This document shows positions 48,576-59,122 of a stretch of 64,000 bases of DNA, piece by piece. Numbering within the stretch: the stretch's first letter is position 1; each line of letters begins with the position of its first letter. Source of the DNA: Azospirillum doebereinerae (GTDB taxonomy: Bacteria; Pseudomonadota; Alphaproteobacteria; Azospirillales; Azospirillaceae); contig NZ_RZIJ01000014.1 in assembly GCF_003989665.1 (NCBI RefSeq), positions 1-64,000 on the forward strand, written 5' to 3'. The notes under the pieces were generated by a model that saw only the letters and a list, made by a program, of their open reading frames with translations, had not been told where the DNA came from and made no database searches. The translations under genes and the position numbers were made by a program.

Positions 48576-49739
48576 ATGCGCATCGCCCGAACCGCCGCCC
48601 TGACCGCCGTTGCGCTGCCGCTCGCGGCCTGCCTGACCGTCGCCGACGCCGGCGCGGTCGACCAGACGTTCCGGACGGAGAAGGCGGCCGTCCAGGTCAG
48701 GACAATCGCCGATGGCTTGAAACACCCCTGGGGGCTGGCCTTCCTGCCCGACGGGCGAATGCTGGTGACGGAGAAGGAAGGGAATCTGCGGATCGTCGGC
48801 GCCGACGGCAAGCGGTCGGAGCCGCTGCGCGGCGTGCCGGCGGTGGACGACCGCGACCAGGGCGGTCTGCTCGATGTGGCGCTCGACCCGGATTTCCAGC
48901 TCAACCGCCTCGTCTATCTCAGCTTTTCCGAAGCGGGGGACGGCGGCAACTCGACCGCCGTCGCTCGCGGGTCGTTGAGCGGGGACGGGCGGTCGCTGGA
49001 CAGCGTCACGGTGATCTTCTCGCAGAAGCCCAAGGTGCGCAGCACCAAGCATTTCGGCTCGCGCCTCGTCTTCGACCGGCAGGGCCATCTGTTCGTCGTG
49101 CTGGGCGAGCGCTCGGACGAGCAGTTCCGCACCCAGGCCCAGGATCTGAACTCGCATCTCGGCAAAATCGTCCGCATCAACCCGGACGGCAGCGTTCCGG
49201 CGGACAACCCCTTCGTCGGGCAGGCCGGCGCCCTGCCGGAGATCTGGTCCTACGGCCACCGCAACGCCCAGGGCGCCGCGCTGCACCCCCAGACCGGCAC
49301 GCTGTGGATGAGCGAGCACGGGCCGCGCGGCGGCGACGAGATCAACATCCCCGAGGCCGGCAAGAACTACGGCTGGCCGGTGGTGTCCTACGGCGTGAAC
49401 TACAACGGCACGCCCGTCGGCACCGGCAAGCAGAGCGCGCCCGGCATGGAACAGCCGATCCATCACTGGACCCCGGTGATCGGCGCCTCGGGCATGGAGT
49501 TCTACACGGCCGACGCCGTTCCGGGATGGAAGGACAGTCTGTTCAACGGCGGCCTGGCCTCGAAGGAGCTGGTGCGGCTGGAACTCGACGGCACCAGGGT
49601 GACGCATGAGGAACGGCTGCTCGGCGGGCTGGGCAAGCGCATCCGGCAGGTCAGGCAGGGGCCGGACGGCGCGCTCTACCTGCTGACCGACGAGAGCCGG
49701 GGCGAGATCCTGCGCGTCGGCCCCGCCGCGAAACCGTGA
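48576..49739 (+). CDS. PQQ-dependent aldose sugar dehydrogenase (YliI-like)
   Basis: This 387-residue exported protein has a hydrophobic N-terminal segment and a possible lipobox (LPLAAC, Cys 19). The six-bladed beta-propeller of soluble glucose dehydrogenase type follows. Family motifs include LKHPWGLAFLPDGRMLVTEK, DQGGLLDVALDPDF, GHRNAQGAALHP and SEHGPRGGDEIN, which hold the PQQ and calcium sites. It would oxidise aldose sugars in the periplasm. It appears monocistronic. The cofactor PQQ must come from genes outside the window. Confidence 0.9.
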   Translation: MRIARTAALTAVALPLAACLTVADAGAVDQTFRTEKAAVQVRTIADGLKHPWGLAFLPDGRMLVTEKEGNLRIVGADGKRSEPLRGVPAVDDRDQGGLLDVALDPDFQLNRLVYLSFSEAGDGGNSTAVARGSLSGDGRSLDSVTVIFSQKPKVRSTKHFGSRLVFDRQGHLFVVLGERSDEQFRTQAQDLNSHLGKIVRINPDGSVPADNPFVGQAGALPEIWSYGHRNAQGAALHPQTGTLWMSEHGPRGGDEINIPEAGKNYGWPVVSYGVNYNGTPVGTGKQSAPGMEQPIHHWTPVIGASGMEFYTADAVPGWKDSLFNGGLASKELVRLELDGTRVTHEERLLGGLGKRIRQVRQGPDGALYLLTDESRGEILRVGPAAKP

Positions 49740-49892
49740 ACGGACCTGCGGGCCGGGCCGTCAACGGCGGTGTCCAGGCGCGGCCCGACATGGCCTTCAA
49801 TCCCCTCGCCCACCATCTCCCAGCATTAGCCAAGAGTTCGAGCCCGAAGTGTGATAGCCTCCACCGTGACCTGCAATTGAAGGAATTTCACC

Positions 49893-50081
49893 TTGTCGCA
49901 CCTGTATACCGGCAGAACCTATGAACTCAGGAGCACTCCGGTTCGCCTTCTGGAAGTCTGGCCCGTGGTCAAGGACGCCGATCCCAAGGCCGTCATCGTG
50001 ACCGCGGCCAGCGACGACATTGGCGTGATCGGCACCAACGACCAGGAAGCCTTCGCGCTCGGCAAGCAGAAGCTCGGTTGA
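49893..50081 (+). CDS. Small unknown protein (62 aa), TTG start
   Basis: The frame starts at TTG 49893, supported by AAGGAA seven bases upstream; no ATG or GTG is better placed. The 62-residue product (AVIVTAASDDIGVIGTNDQE in the middle) is soluble and unrecognised. It lies in a stretch of small unknown genes, same strand as the dehydrogenase but 153 bases after it. Confidence 0.5.
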   Translation: MSHLYTGRTYELRSTPVRLLEVWPVVKDADPKAVIVTAASDDIGVIGTNDQEAFALGKQKLG

Positions 50082-50297
50082 TGGGCGGTTCGGAGCCTGT
50101 TCGATCGCGTTGTCGATCGGGCAGGTTCCGCCGGTGCGATTGGCGTCTTCGTCAGGATGCCGCGGCCGGGCTCGCTCCGGCCGTCCACGTTTCGACCGCG
50201 TACCAGTAGTTGCGGTCTTGATCTTTTAAGTTGCTCCGTCAATCATCCTGTCTTTGTCCAACACACCCCGGCCAACCAAGCAAGCGGGAAGACAGAG

Positions 50298-50789
50298 ATG
50301 CCTCAATCCGGTGCGATCCAGGTCCGCGACAATTATCCCAGCACAAAACTGATTCTTCCGGCGGGATTGACCCTTGAGCACCAGGACGGCTCGCGGGAGG
50401 AGTTCTGGGCAAAGCACCCGTCCCCGGCGTTGCCCGGCGACGGTGCGACGGAAAAGGACTGGCAGAACTATCAAAAGGCTGCGGAAAAATTCACCGCGTC
50501 GCAACCAATGGCGTGGTCGATCAACATCTGGGGATTGAACGAGGCCGCCATCATCGAGTGGTGGGAGCGCTGCAAGAACCAGCCGGACGACTTGTTCAAG
50601 GGCACGCGCTACATGGGGCTGAGCCGCAACCCGAACAGCGTGGTGGCGCGCGGGCTGAAGACCGGGTTGCCGCCGGGCTTGAAGATCAACATCGGGGTGC
50701 GATTCGCCTGGACCAACGGCGACGTGCGGAACTACGCGCTCGGGATCAAGCAGGCGCTCGCCAAGAAGGGCGTCAAGCAGCTGGATTGA
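50298..50789 (+). CDS. Unknown soluble protein (163 aa)
   Basis: A cytoplasmic protein with no signal peptide, Trp-rich in the middle (MAWSINIWGLNEAAIIEWWE) and with a basic C-terminus. The ATG at 50298 follows AGACAGAG. The frame is open before it to 50157, but that part is not protein-like. I do not recognise a family. Codon use fits the genome. It converges with a small membrane protein gene. Confidence 0.6.
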   Translation: MPQSGAIQVRDNYPSTKLILPAGLTLEHQDGSREEFWAKHPSPALPGDGATEKDWQNYQKAAEKFTASQPMAWSINIWGLNEAAIIEWWERCKNQPDDLFKGTRYMGLSRNPNSVVARGLKTGLPPGLKINIGVRFAWTNGDVRNYALGIKQALAKKGVKQLD

Positions 50790-50810
50790 GCCGCACCTGT
50801 TCCGGCGGCG

Positions 50811-51230
50811 CTACCCCTCGCTTCGGCCGTCCTCCACCTGCCGGGCGCTCGCCAGAGCTTCCCGGTACCGGCGCAGCCGCCCGTAGGTGGGCCACAGCCG
50901 GGCGACGAGCGGGTCGGCCCACAGGATCATCACCATGGCGCCGAGACCGGCAAGCCCGCCGATGAACGCGCCGTAAAGCAGGCCCGAGAGGGCACCCAGG
51001 ATCCAGGGCTGGGAGAAACGCGCGCCCTCGATCGCTTGCGACAGAGCGGCAACGGCCGCAACCAACAGGGCCACCGCCACGCCGGCGCGGCCGGGCGCGT
51101 ACCAGATGCGGAGGTCCGCCGCCGTCAGGCCGTAGTCCTCGGGGATCGGACGGGCCGCTCCGGGAGGCACACCGGGCGCGGATGCGTTGTCGACGGCCAG
51201 TTTCAGGTGGGGGTGCTGCGGTCGGTTCAT
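50811..51230 (-). CDS. Small membrane protein (139 aa)
   Basis: This 139-residue protein has a soluble N-terminus of about 50 residues and two or three hydrophobic helices (AVALLVAAVAALSQAI; WILGALSGLLYGAFIGGLAG and onward), ending in a basic, helical tail. I chose ATG 51230 (MNRPQHPHLK); the frame is open to 51425 with no better start. It is possibly DUF-type; function unknown. Confidence 0.6.
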   Translation of the reverse strand: MNRPQHPHLKLAVDNASAPGVPPGAARPIPEDYGLTAADLRIWYAPGRAGVAVALLVAAVAALSQAIEGARFSQPWILGALSGLLYGAFIGGLAGLGAMVMILWADPLVARLWPTYGRLRRYREALASARQVEDGRSEG

Positions 51231-51546
51231 GGCGGCCAAAGAAGGTTTCCGGTCCGATCCGGCGGCTTTCCGTGCCGCCGGGTCCGGCCGGCGCGGGTCG
51301 ACGCGCGTCAGCCTGAGGCCCGTCCCGCCGCGCGTCAAGCCGATGTTGCCGGCGGCCAAGCCGTCACGGCTGGGGGACGCGCCGGGGTTGGCGGGGCCGG
51401 ACCGACCGCGTGTTTTCCTCGTCATCGTGGTTCTGGACGTTCAGGCCTCACCATTTCGCGTCCGCACAATTCCGCGTTGACAGGGATTCGTTGCCGGTGT
51501 CCTACTGGAGGTTGTTCGATAACCTTATGATAAACCAGGAGACGTC
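51231..51546. other. Promoter gap before the DUF945-like gene
   Basis: A 316-base region between divergent genes. On the plus strand TTGACA (51477-51482) and, nearer the gene, TATGAT inside an AT-rich tract (about 51520-51535) are visible, though their spacing does not make one ideal sigma-70 promoter. AGGAGA lies just before the ATG at 51547. No gene is supported. Confidence 0.4.
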
Positions 51547-52983
51547 ATGCCGCCGGTCCATGCCTCGCAGCCCCGAAAGACGAACCGTTTGGCGGTTGGC
51601 GGGGCCGTCGTCCTTGCTCTCGCGGCGGCGGCTGGCGGTGGGTACGTCTATGCCCAGGGCGAAGCGGACAAGCGGCTCGCCGCGCATCTCGACGCCGTCC
51701 GGGCGGGGCTTCCGCCGGGCGCGTCGCTGACCTACGACTCCGCCAAGGCCAGCCTCCTGTCGCGGGGCGCCACGCTGACCAAGCTGGCCCTCAAGATCGA
51801 CGGGCGCATCGAGGCGCGGGCCGAGCGGGTCACCGCGTCGGGTGCCGGGGAAAACACGCTCGACGCCTTCGACGCCGAGACGGTGACGGTCGGGAACCCC
51901 AACACGGCCGAGACGGTCAGCCTGAAGCGTCTGCGTCTGGAGGGGATCGACGCCCGCGCGGTCGCGGCGCGGCTGGGCGGCGATCTGGGGCGCATGCAGG
52001 CGGCGGATCTCAAGGACGTCCGCTGGACCCGCGCCACGGCCAACGGCGTCGTCCAACTGGACGCCAAGGACCAGCGCACCGTCAGGATCGAGGATGCGGA
52101 GGCGGAGCAGAAGGGCGAGCAGCGCCAGACCCATCTGACCCTCAAGACGGTGGAGGTCGCGGAGGAGCGCGGGGACAAGCGGCGCCTCACCGTCAACCGC
52201 GTCGAGCTGTCGGCCCGCGCCGCCGATCTGATGGACGGGGCGTCCCCGGCGGGCGGCGTCAAGGCCGACACCATCGGCGCCGTTTCGGTGGATCGGCTCG
52301 CGATGACCGCCGGGGGCGCGGCGGTGGTCTCGGTCGGCCACGCCGAGTACACGGCGAACGCCGCCCCGGGCTCGGCGGGGCTGCACGTCAAGACGACCGT
52401 CAAGGACCTGGAAATCCCGCAATCCTCCCAGCTTCGGAACGGGGAGTTCGCCGACGCCGCCGCGACCATGAAGGAACTCGGCTACGACACGCTTCTCCTG
52501 AACGTCGCCGCCGAAATGAAGCACGACGGCGCCTCGCGCAGCGGCTCCTTCGGCCCCATCACGCTGAGCGGCGACCGGATCGGCTCGTTGGAGACCTCGG
52601 CTGAAATGCTGGAGTTCGACCTGCCCCGCAGCGGCGAGGACATCCCCGGCCTCGCGTCGGCGCTTCTCAAGGATCTCAGGATTTCCTACACGGACCGGTC
52701 GCTGATGGAGCGCTCCTTCAAGGCGATCGCCAGCCGGCAGAACGTCTCCGTCGAGGCGCTGAAGGCGGAGGCCTCGGCGAACGTCGACCGCAGCCTCGCG
52801 CGGCTGTCCCCGCGCGACCCCGGAATCGCGGCGGCGCTCAAGAGCTTCATCGCCAAGCCCGGCACCCTGGAGCTGTCGGTCACCCCGGTGAAGCCGATGA
52901 ACTCCACCCAGATCGCCTTCGCCGGGATGCTGGCGCCGGAACGCCTGTCCGACATCGTGGCGATCCGTCTGGTCGCGCGCTGA
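51547..52983 (+). CDS. Membrane-anchored DUF945/YdgA-like protein
   Basis: This 478-residue protein has one N-terminal hydrophobic helix (residues about 15-36, AVGGAVVLALAAAAGGGYVY) followed by a long beta-rich exported part. The opening after the helix (ADKRLAAHLDAV...SLTYDSAKASLLSRGATL) resembles the DUF945 (YdgA) family, whose function is unknown, and more distantly AsmA-type proteins. It appears monocistronic and is followed by a strong hairpin. The family call is moderate; the gene call is firm. Confidence 0.7.
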   Translation: MPPVHASQPRKTNRLAVGGAVVLALAAAAGGGYVYAQGEADKRLAAHLDAVRAGLPPGASLTYDSAKASLLSRGATLTKLALKIDGRIEARAERVTASGAGENTLDAFDAETVTVGNPNTAETVSLKRLRLEGIDARAVAARLGGDLGRMQAADLKDVRWTRATANGVVQLDAKDQRTVRIEDAEAEQKGEQRQTHLTLKTVEVAEERGDKRRLTVNRVELSARAADLMDGASPAGGVKADTIGAVSVDRLAMTAGGAAVVSVGHAEYTANAAPGSAGLHVKTTVKDLEIPQSSQLRNGEFADAAATMKELGYDTLLLNVAAEMKHDGASRSGSFGPITLSGDRIGSLETSAEMLEFDLPRSGEDIPGLASALLKDLRISYTDRSLMERSFKAIASRQNVSVEALKAEASANVDRSLARLSPRDPGIAAALKSFIAKPGTLELSVTPVKPMNSTQIAFAGMLAPERLSDIVAIRLVAR

Positions 52984-52998
52984 GCGCTTGAAAAGGGA

Positions 52999-53024
52999 CT
53001 GGGGCGGGTTCGCGCCCGCCCCAG
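52999..53024. terminator. Hairpin between convergent genes
   Basis: CTGGGGCGGG pairs fully with CCCGCCCCAG around TTCGCG, between stops at 52983 and 53035. On the minus strand TTTTC follows the stem, so it can act as a terminator for the FMN reductase and possibly both ways. Confidence 0.65.
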
Positions 53025-53034
53025 CCCGGAAGGT

Positions 53035-53595
53035 TCACACGCGCACGCGGTCGATGAAGGCGGCGAAGTTGCTCAGTTGGCCACGGATGAAGTCGCGGGT
53101 CGGCTGGTCGGTCAGCTCGCCCGTCCCGGAGATCTTCGTTCCCGCCGCACCGACCATCACCTCGGGCTTGTTCATGGGCAGCGCGTCGAGGAACACCAGG
53201 GTCTGGCGCAGATGGTACTGGGCGCGCACGCCGCCCAGCACACCGGCCGACGCCGACTGGATGACCACCGGCTTGCCCGCGAAGGGCTGCGGCGAGACGC
53301 GCGACAGCCAGTCGATGCCGTTCTTCAGCACGCCCGGAACCGAATAATTGTACTCCGGCGTGACGAAGGCGACGCCGTCGGCCGCCTTCACCGCCTCGGC
53401 CAGCCGCAGCACGGTGTCGGGAAAGCCCTCCGCCTGAAGGTCGGCGTCGTAGTGCGGCAGGCTGCCGAGCCCGTCCAGCAGCGTGACCGTCATCCCTTCC
53501 GGCGCCAGATCCGGCAGGGCGCGGGCGATGGCGGCGTTGAAGGAGCCTTTCCGCAGGCTGCCGACGAAGACGACGACGCTGGACCGGTGGGACAT
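53035..53595 (-). CDS. NAD(P)H-dependent FMN reductase / quinone reductase
   Basis: This 186-residue flavodoxin-like enzyme has the family N-terminus VVVFVGSLRKGSFNAAIARA (phosphate-binding loop for FMN) and the motif FVTPEYNYSVPGVLKNGIDW, typical of the SsuE/YieF (ChrR) group. It reduces FMN, quinones or azo and chromate compounds. It begins 26 bases after the universal stress protein gene on the same strand, so the two may be a stress operon. Confidence 0.92.
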   Translation of the reverse strand: MSHRSSVVVFVGSLRKGSFNAAIARALPDLAPEGMTVTLLDGLGSLPHYDADLQAEGFPDTVLRLAEAVKAADGVAFVTPEYNYSVPGVLKNGIDWLSRVSPQPFAGKPVVIQSASAGVLGGVRAQYHLRQTLVFLDALPMNKPEVMVGAAGTKISGTGELTDQPTRDFIRGQLSNFAAFIDRVRV

Positions 53596-53621
53596 TGGCG
53601 GTTTTCCTTCTGTGTGGGGGA

Positions 53622-54458
53622 TCAACGCGACAGGAAGACGGGCAAGGCGGCCTTCATCAGGATGCTGCGGGTGGCGCCGCCGAACACCAGTTCCGTGATG
53701 CGGGAATGCCCGTAGGCTCCCATCACCAGCAGATCCGCGTCGAACTCCTTGGCGCGGGCCAGCAGAACGTCGCCGGGGTTGCCCTTCTCGACGTGCTCGG
53801 CCGAGGCCTTGACGCCGCAGCGGGCCAGATGGCGGACGATGTCGGCGCCCGGCTCCTCCCCGGCGAGCAGGGCGGCGGTGCGCTCCTCCGCGACCAGCAC
53901 CAGCTTGACCGCGTCGGCGGCCTCCAGCAGCGGCATCGCGTCGGACAGGGCGCGGGCCGATTCCCGGCTGCCGTTCCAGCCGACGAGGATGCGCCGGCCC
54001 GAGACCTCCGCCGGCCAGCCGGGCGGAACCAGCACCGTCGGCCGGCCGGAGGCGAGCACGATGTCCTCGCACAGCGAGGCCGGGCCGTTGCCCTCGCGGC
54101 CGGGGAAGCCGATCATCGCCAGCCCGCAATGCCGGGCGTGGGAGAGGATGCGCTCCAGCGGCTCGTCGTGGGAGTAGCGCCACTCGGCTTCCAGGCCGTG
54201 CTCGGCCACCAGCGCGTCGAAGGCGGCGCGGGCGTTGCGCTCGGCGGTTTCGGCCAGCCCCCGGTGATGCTCGAAGGCGCTGCGGATCGCCGCCTCGCCG
54301 ACGGCGAAGCCGATGTCCAGCGTCGCCTGCATCGGGGCCGCGATGAACACCGCCGTGAGATGCGCCTTCCAGCGCGCGGCCTGGACGGCGGCGAAGGCCA
54401 GCCGCTGGACGGCGTCGTGCCCTTCCAGGAAGACGAGGATGTCCTTGTGCCCGCTCAT
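53622..54458 (-). CDS. Tandem universal stress protein (UspA family)
   Basis: This 278-residue protein contains two Usp domains. The second keeps the ATP-binding pattern G-x2-G-x9-G-S/T (GAYGHSRITELVFGGATRS); the first is degenerate, as is usual in tandem Usps. It is cytoplasmic and linked to survival under stress. It is the first gene of a probable pair with the FMN reductase. Confidence 0.9.
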   Translation of the reverse strand: MSGHKDILVFLEGHDAVQRLAFAAVQAARWKAHLTAVFIAAPMQATLDIGFAVGEAAIRSAFEHHRGLAETAERNARAAFDALVAEHGLEAEWRYSHDEPLERILSHARHCGLAMIGFPGREGNGPASLCEDIVLASGRPTVLVPPGWPAEVSGRRILVGWNGSRESARALSDAMPLLEAADAVKLVLVAEERTAALLAGEEPGADIVRHLARCGVKASAEHVEKGNPGDVLLARAKEFDADLLVMGAYGHSRITELVFGGATRSILMKAALPVFLSR

Positions 54459-54516
54459 GGGTGACCGCTCATGGCTGTGTTCCGCTGCGCTTGGGAGTGT
54501 CGTGAAACAGAAGAAA

Positions 54517-54573
54517 GCGCCGCCCCGCCCGCGTGGCCCGGCTCAAGGCCGAACGGTACGGACGGGACGGCGC
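54517..54573 (-). terminator. Rho-independent terminator of the efflux operon
   Basis: On the minus strand a 15-base GC stem (two mismatches or wobbles) is followed by CTTTCTTCTGTTT. It lies 9 bases past the RND pump stop, which fits an intrinsic terminator. Confidence 0.7.
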
Positions 54574-54581
54574 GGTCGGGT

Positions 54582-57500
54582 TCAGTCGCCGGCGGCGTGG
54601 CTGGGCATCGGGACCGGCTGCGTCTCCGGCCGCTTGCCGCCGAACATCCGGGTGATCGCGACGAAGAAGGCCGGCACGAACAGGATGCCCAGCGTGGTGG
54701 CCGAGATCATGCCGCTCATCACGCCGACGCCGATGGCGTTCTGGCTTTCCGACCCGGCGCCGCTGCTGGTCGCCAGCGGCAGCACGCCCAGGATGAAGGC
54801 CAGCGAGGTCATGATGATCGGGCGCAGGCGCTGGCGGGACGCCTCGACCGTCGCCTCGACGAGATTCATCCCCTGGTCGTGCAACGTCTTGGCGAACTCC
54901 ACGATCATGATGGCGTTCTTCGCCGCCAGACCCACCGTGGTCAGCAGGCCGACCTGGAAGTAGATGTCGCTCGGCAGACCGGCCAGCAGCGCGCCGGACA
55001 CGGCGCCGATGATGCCCAGCGGCACCACCAGCATCACCGCCACCGGCACCGTCCAGCTCTCGTACAAGGCGGCCAGGCAGAGGAACACCACCAGCATCGA
55101 GATCGCGTAGAGCGCCGGGGCCTGCGACCCGGTCAGCCGCTCCTCGTAGGACAGGCCGGTCCACTCGTAGCCGATGCCGGGCGGCAGCTTGGCCATCATC
55201 GCCTCCATCTCGGTCATCGCCTCGCCCGAGCTGATGCCCGGCCGGGCGGCGCCCTGGATGTTCATCGAGGAGGAACCGTTGTAGCGCTCCAGCTTGGGCG
55301 AGCCGAAGATCCAGCGCGAGGTGCTGAAGGCGGAGAAGGGCACCATCTGGCCGGCGTTGTTGCGGACGAACCAGCGCTCCACGTCGCCCGGCAGCATGCG
55401 GTAGGGCGCGTCGGCCTGGAGGTAGACCTTCTTCACCCGGCCCCGGTCGATGAAGTCGTTGACGTAGGTCGAGCCCCAGGCCGCCGACAGCGTCGTGTTG
55501 ATGTCGCTGAGCGACAGCCCCAGCGCGCTGGCCTTCTCGCGGTCCACGTCGATCTGGAACTGGGCGTTGTCCTCCAGCCCGTTGGGGCGGACGCCGATCA
55601 GCTTGTTGTTGCCGGCCGCCATGCCGAGCAGCTGGTTGCGCGCCTGGAGCAGCGCCTCGTGCCCGAGGCCGGCGCGGTCGAGAAGCTGGAGGTCGAAGCC
55701 GGTGGCGTTGCCCATGCCGGGGACCGACGGCGGGATGATGGTGAAGACCATCGCGTTCTTCAGCGCCGCCAGCGCCGCCGTGGCGCGCGCGGCGATGGCC
55801 GGCGGCTTGGCGGCGGGCGTCGTGCGCTCGCTCCAGTCCTTGAGCCGGATGAAGCCCATGCCGGCGTTCTGGCCGCGCCCGGCGAAGTTGAAGCCGACCA
55901 GGGTGAACAGGCCCTCGACGTTGTCCTTCTCGTTCTCCAGGAAATGGGTCTCGACCGCCTTGTTGGTCTCCAGCGTGCGCTCGATGGTGGCGCCGGGCGG
56001 CGCGCTCCACAGCACGAACAGCATGCCGCGGTCCTCGGTGGGCAGGAAGGCGGTGGGCATCTTGAGGAACAGGAAGACCAGCCCGCCGACGATCAGCAGA
56101 TAGGCGAAGCCGTAGCGCCACAGCCGGTTGACCACGCCGCGCACGCCGCCCTGGTAGGCGCGGCTGGTGGCGTCGAAGCCCCGGTTGAACAGGCCGAAGA
56201 AGCCGCGCTTGGCGTGGCCGTGCCCGGCCGGGACCGGTTTCAGGATGGTGGCGCAGAGCGCCGGTGTCAGCACCATGGCGACCAGCACCGACAGCGCCAT
56301 CGCCGACACGATGGTCAGCGAGAACTGCCGGTAGATGGCGCCGGCCGAGCCGCCGAAGAAGGCCATCGGCACGAACACCGCGCTCAGCACCAAGGCAATG
56401 CCGACCAGCGCGCCGGTGATCTGGCCCATCGACTTACGGGTCGCCTCGCGGGGCGGCAGCCCGTCCTCGCTCATCACGCGCTCGACGTTCTCGACCACGA
56501 CGATGGCGTCGTCGACCAGCAGGCCGATGGCCAGCACCATGCCGAACATGGTCAGCGTGTTGATGGAGAAGCCGAAGGCCGACAGGATGCCGAAGGTCCC
56601 CAGCAGCACCACCGGCACCGCGATGGTCGGGATCAGCGTGGCGCGGAAGTTCTGGAGGAACAGGTACATCACGAGGAAGACCAGCACGATGGCTTCCGCC
56701 AGCGTCTTGACCACCTCGTGGATGGAGATGCGCACGAAGGGCGTGGTGTCGTAGGGGTAGATCACCTCGATCCCTTGCGGGAAGAAGGCCGACAGCTCGG
56801 AAATGCGGGCGCGCACGGCGTTGGCGGTGTCCAGCGCGTTGGCGCCGGTCGCCAGCTTGATGCCGAGGCCGGCGGCCGGCTTGCCGTTGTAGCGGGCGGA
56901 GATCTCGTAGCTTTCGGAGCCCAGCTCGATCCGCGCCACGTCGCGCAGCCGCACCTGCGACCCGTCCGGGTTGATGCGCAGCATGATGGCGCCGAACTGC
57001 TCGGGCGTCTGCATGCGAGTCTGGGCGATGATGGTGGCGTTGATCTGCTGACCGGGAATCGAGGGCGCGCCGCCGAGCTGGCCGGCCGAGATCTGGGCGT
57101 TCTCCACCTTGATCGCGTTGGTGATGTCCAGCGTGGTCAGGTGGTGGCTGTTCAGCCGGTCCGGATCCAGCCAGATGCGCATGGCGTTCTGCGGGCCGAA
57201 GACGGTCACGTCGCCGACGCCGGCCACCCGGCTGATGGTGTCCTGGAGGTTGGAGGTGATGTAGTCGGCGATCTTGCCCTGGGTCAGCGTGCCGTCCTGC
57301 GACACGAAGCCGACCACCATCAGGAAGTCGTTGCCGGCCTTGGACACCGTGATGCCGCGCTGCTGGACCTCCTGCGGCAGCAGGGCCATGGCGAGCTGCA
57401 GCTTGTTCTGCACCTGGACCTGCGCGATGTCGGGGTTCGCCTCCGGCTCGAAGGTGAGCGTGATGGTGACGTTGCCCGACGAATCGCTGGTCGAGGCCAT

Positions 57501-57731
57501 GTAGCGGAAATGGTCGATGCCGGTCATCTTCTGCTCGATGACCTGGGTGACCGTGTCCTCGAGCGTCTTGGCCGAGGCGCCGGGGTAGCTGGCGTTGATC
57601 GAGACGGTGGGCGGCGCGATCTTCGGGTACTGCTCGACCGGCAGGCCAAGGATCGACAGCGCGCCCGCCATCATGATGACGATGGCGATGACCCAGGCGA
57701 AGACCGGGCGGTCGATGAAAAAACGGGCCAT
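54582..57731 (-). CDS. RND efflux pump, inner-membrane transporter (AcrB/MexB type)
   Basis: This 1049-residue HAE1-family pump, the same length as E. coli AcrB, exports hydrophobic compounds using the proton gradient. The proton-relay aspartates D407 and D408 ([16 protein letters not shown]) fall at the AcrB positions, and the relay lysine is in [14 protein letters not shown] in the C-terminal half. The N-terminus [17 protein letters not shown] is typical. It follows the membrane-fusion gene by 13 bases. No outer-membrane TolC-type gene is encoded here, so it must use one from elsewhere. Confidence 0.96.
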   Translation of the reverse strand: MARFFIDRPVFAWVIAIVIMMAGALSILGLPVEQYPKIAPPTVSINASYPGASAKTLEDTVTQVIEQKMTGIDHFRYMASTSDSSGNVTITLTFEPEANPDIAQVQVQNKLQLAMALLPQEVQQRGITVSKAGNDFLMVVGFVSQDGTLTQGKIADYITSNLQDTISRVAGVGDVTVFGPQNAMRIWLDPDRLNSHHLTTLDITNAIKVENAQISAGQLGGAPSIPGQQINATIIAQTRMQTPEQFGAIMLRINPDGSQVRLRDVARIELGSESYEISARYNGKPAAGLGIKLATGANALDTANAVRARISELSAFFPQGIEVIYPYDTTPFVRISIHEVVKTLAEAIVLVFLVMYLFLQNFRATLIPTIAVPVVLLGTFGILSAFGFSINTLTMFGMVLAIGLLVDDAIVVVENVERVMSEDGLPPREATRKSMGQITGALVGIALVLSAVFVPMAFFGGSAGAIYRQFSLTIVSAMALSVLVAMVLTPALCATILKPVPAGHGHAKRGFFGLFNRGFDATSRAYQGGVRGVVNRLWRYGFAYLLIVGGLVFLFLKMPTAFLPTEDRGMLFVLWSAPPGATIERTLETNKAVETHFLENEKDNVEGLFTLVGFNFAGRGQNAGMGFIRLKDWSERTTPAAKPPAIAARATAALAALKNAMVFTIIPPSVPGMGNATGFDLQLLDRAGLGHEALLQARNQLLGMAAGNNKLIGVRPNGLEDNAQFQIDVDREKASALGLSLSDINTTLSAAWGSTYVNDFIDRGRVKKVYLQADAPYRMLPGDVERWFVRNNAGQMVPFSAFSTSRWIFGSPKLERYNGSSSMNIQGAARPGISSGEAMTEMEAMMAKLPPGIGYEWTGLSYEERLTGSQAPALYAISMLVVFLCLAALYESWTVPVAVMLVVPLGIIGAVSGALLAGLPSDIYFQVGLLTTVGLAAKNAIMIVEFAKTLHDQGMNLVEATVEASRQRLRPIIMTSLAFILGVLPLATSSGAGSESQNAIGVGVMSGMISATTLGILFVPAFFVAITRMFGGKRPETQPVPMPSHAAGD

Positions 57732-57744
57732 GATCGGGCGACCT

Positions 57745-58941
57745 TCAGCGGGCTTGCGGCAGGGGGGCTTGCGGCAGGGCGGCGGACGCCACGCGGGTCG
57801 GCACGGTCTTCACCTCGGCGCCGGGCTTGATCTTCTGGAGACCCTCGACGACGATCTTCTCGCCGGTCTTCAGCCCGTCCGACACCAGCCAGACCGACCC
57901 GATGGCGCGCTCGGTCGTGACGCTGCGCTGGGAGACCTTGTTGTCGTCGCCGACCACCCAGACATAGGCGCCGCCGTCCGGACGCCGGGCCAGCGCCGCC
58001 TGCGGCACCGTGATGGCGCCCTCGACGACGCCCTGCTCGATGCGGGCGCGGACGAACAGGCCCGGCAGCAGGCTCAGGTTCGGGTTGGGGAAGACCGCGC
58101 GGAGCTGCACGGAGCTGGTGCCCTGGTCGACGGTGACGTCGGAGAACTGGAGTTCGCCCTTGCCGCTGTAGGGCGCGCCGCCGTTGTTCAGGAACAGCGT
58201 GACCGCCGCCTTGCCCTGGTCGGGCGACTGGATGCGGCCGCTGGCCAGATCCTGGCGCAGGCGCATCAACTCGGCCGCCGTCTGCGTCACGTCGACGAAG
58301 AGCGGGTCGAGCTGCTGGATGGTCGCCAGCACGGTCGCCTGGTTCGCCATGACCAGCGCGCCCTCGGTGACGGCCGACTTGCCGATGCGCCCGGAGATGG
58401 GGGCGAAGACCTTGGTGTAGTCGAGGTTGATGCGGGCGAGGTCGACCGCCGCCTTGGCCGAGGCGACCTGCGCCTCGTTCTGCTTGAGCAGGGCGTTGAC
58501 GTCGTCGAAATCCTGCCGGCTGACCACGCTGTTCTTGATCAGGTCGCCGTAGCGGGCCGCCTTGTTGCGGGCCGCCTGCATGTTGGCCTCGGCCTTCTGC
58601 AGGTCGGCCTGGGCGCTGGCGAGCGCCGCCTGATAGGTCGCCGGGTCGATCTGGTAGAGCTGGTCGCCCGCCTTGACGTCGGCGCCCTCGCGGAACATGC
58701 GCTTGAGGATGATGCCGTTGACCTGGGGACGCACCTCGGCGACGCGGTAGGCGGTGGTGCGGCCGGGAAGCTCCGCGATGACGGGCAGGGGCTTGGGCTC
58801 GATCGTCGCCACCCCGACCTCGACGGGCGGCGGGGCCGCCGGCTGGGCGCTGGCCTGTCCCTGCTGCTTCTGGCAGCCCGCGAGCGCGAGGCCCAGCAGC
58901 GCCGTCGCGGCCAGGGCGGTCATCCTGTTGGCTTTCGACAT
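57745..58941 (-). CDS. RND efflux membrane-fusion lipoprotein (AcrA/MexA type)
   Basis: This 398-residue periplasmic adaptor has a lipobox (LALAGC) after a short signal. It has the lipoyl and alpha-hairpin parts ([20 protein letters not shown]) and the beta-barrel region ending in [19 protein letters not shown] lies six bases before ATG 58941, deciding the start over a longer frame. It links the RND pump to an outer-membrane channel and is the first gene of the efflux operon, divergent from its probable TetR repressor. Confidence 0.94.
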   Translation of the reverse strand: MSKANRMTALAATALLGLALAGCQKQQGQASAQPAAPPPVEVGVATIEPKPLPVIAELPGRTTAYRVAEVRPQVNGIILKRMFREGADVKAGDQLYQIDPATYQAALASAQADLQKAEANMQAARNKAARYGDLIKNSVVSRQDFDDVNALLKQNEAQVASAKAAVDLARINLDYTKVFAPISGRIGKSAVTEGALVMANQATVLATIQQLDPLFVDVTQTAAELMRLRQDLASGRIQSPDQGKAAVTLFLNNGGAPYSGKGELQFSDVTVDQGTSSVQLRAVFPNPNLSLLPGLFVRARIEQGVVEGAITVPQAALARRPDGGAYVWVVGDDNKVSQRSVTTERAIGSVWLVSDGLKTGEKIVVEGLQKIKPGAEVKTVPTRVASAALPQAPLPQAR

Positions 58942-59076
58942 CCCGAATTTCCTCAGTTCAAACAGGCACAGGCAAGCATGCACGCGCCAAAAGCACGCGG
59001 AGATCGCGTGCGCCGTTGCCTTGACGCGCGATCCGTGTGCCCGGCCGCCGATCGGTCCTTGAAGAATACCGTAACA

Positions 59077-59104
59077 TACAGTACACTGTAACGCACAATA
59101 CAGT
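59077..59104. promoter_or_regulatory. TetR-type operator (TACAGT half-sites)
   Basis: TACAGTACACTGTA (59077-59090) is a dyad of TACAGT and ACTGTA. A third TACAGT half-site lies at 59099-59104. It is between the divergent efflux operon and TetR gene and is the only AT-rich part of the gap, so it probably overlaps both promoters. Confidence 0.65.
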
Positions 59105-59122
59105 TTTGGCGCAGGTCACGCA

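Noticed and set aside
54471..57830. Very long open frame (over 1100 codons) on the plus strand opposite the RND pump
   Set aside because: It is the antisense shadow of a highly conserved GC-rich gene; its product is His/Arg/Gln-rich and has no domain.
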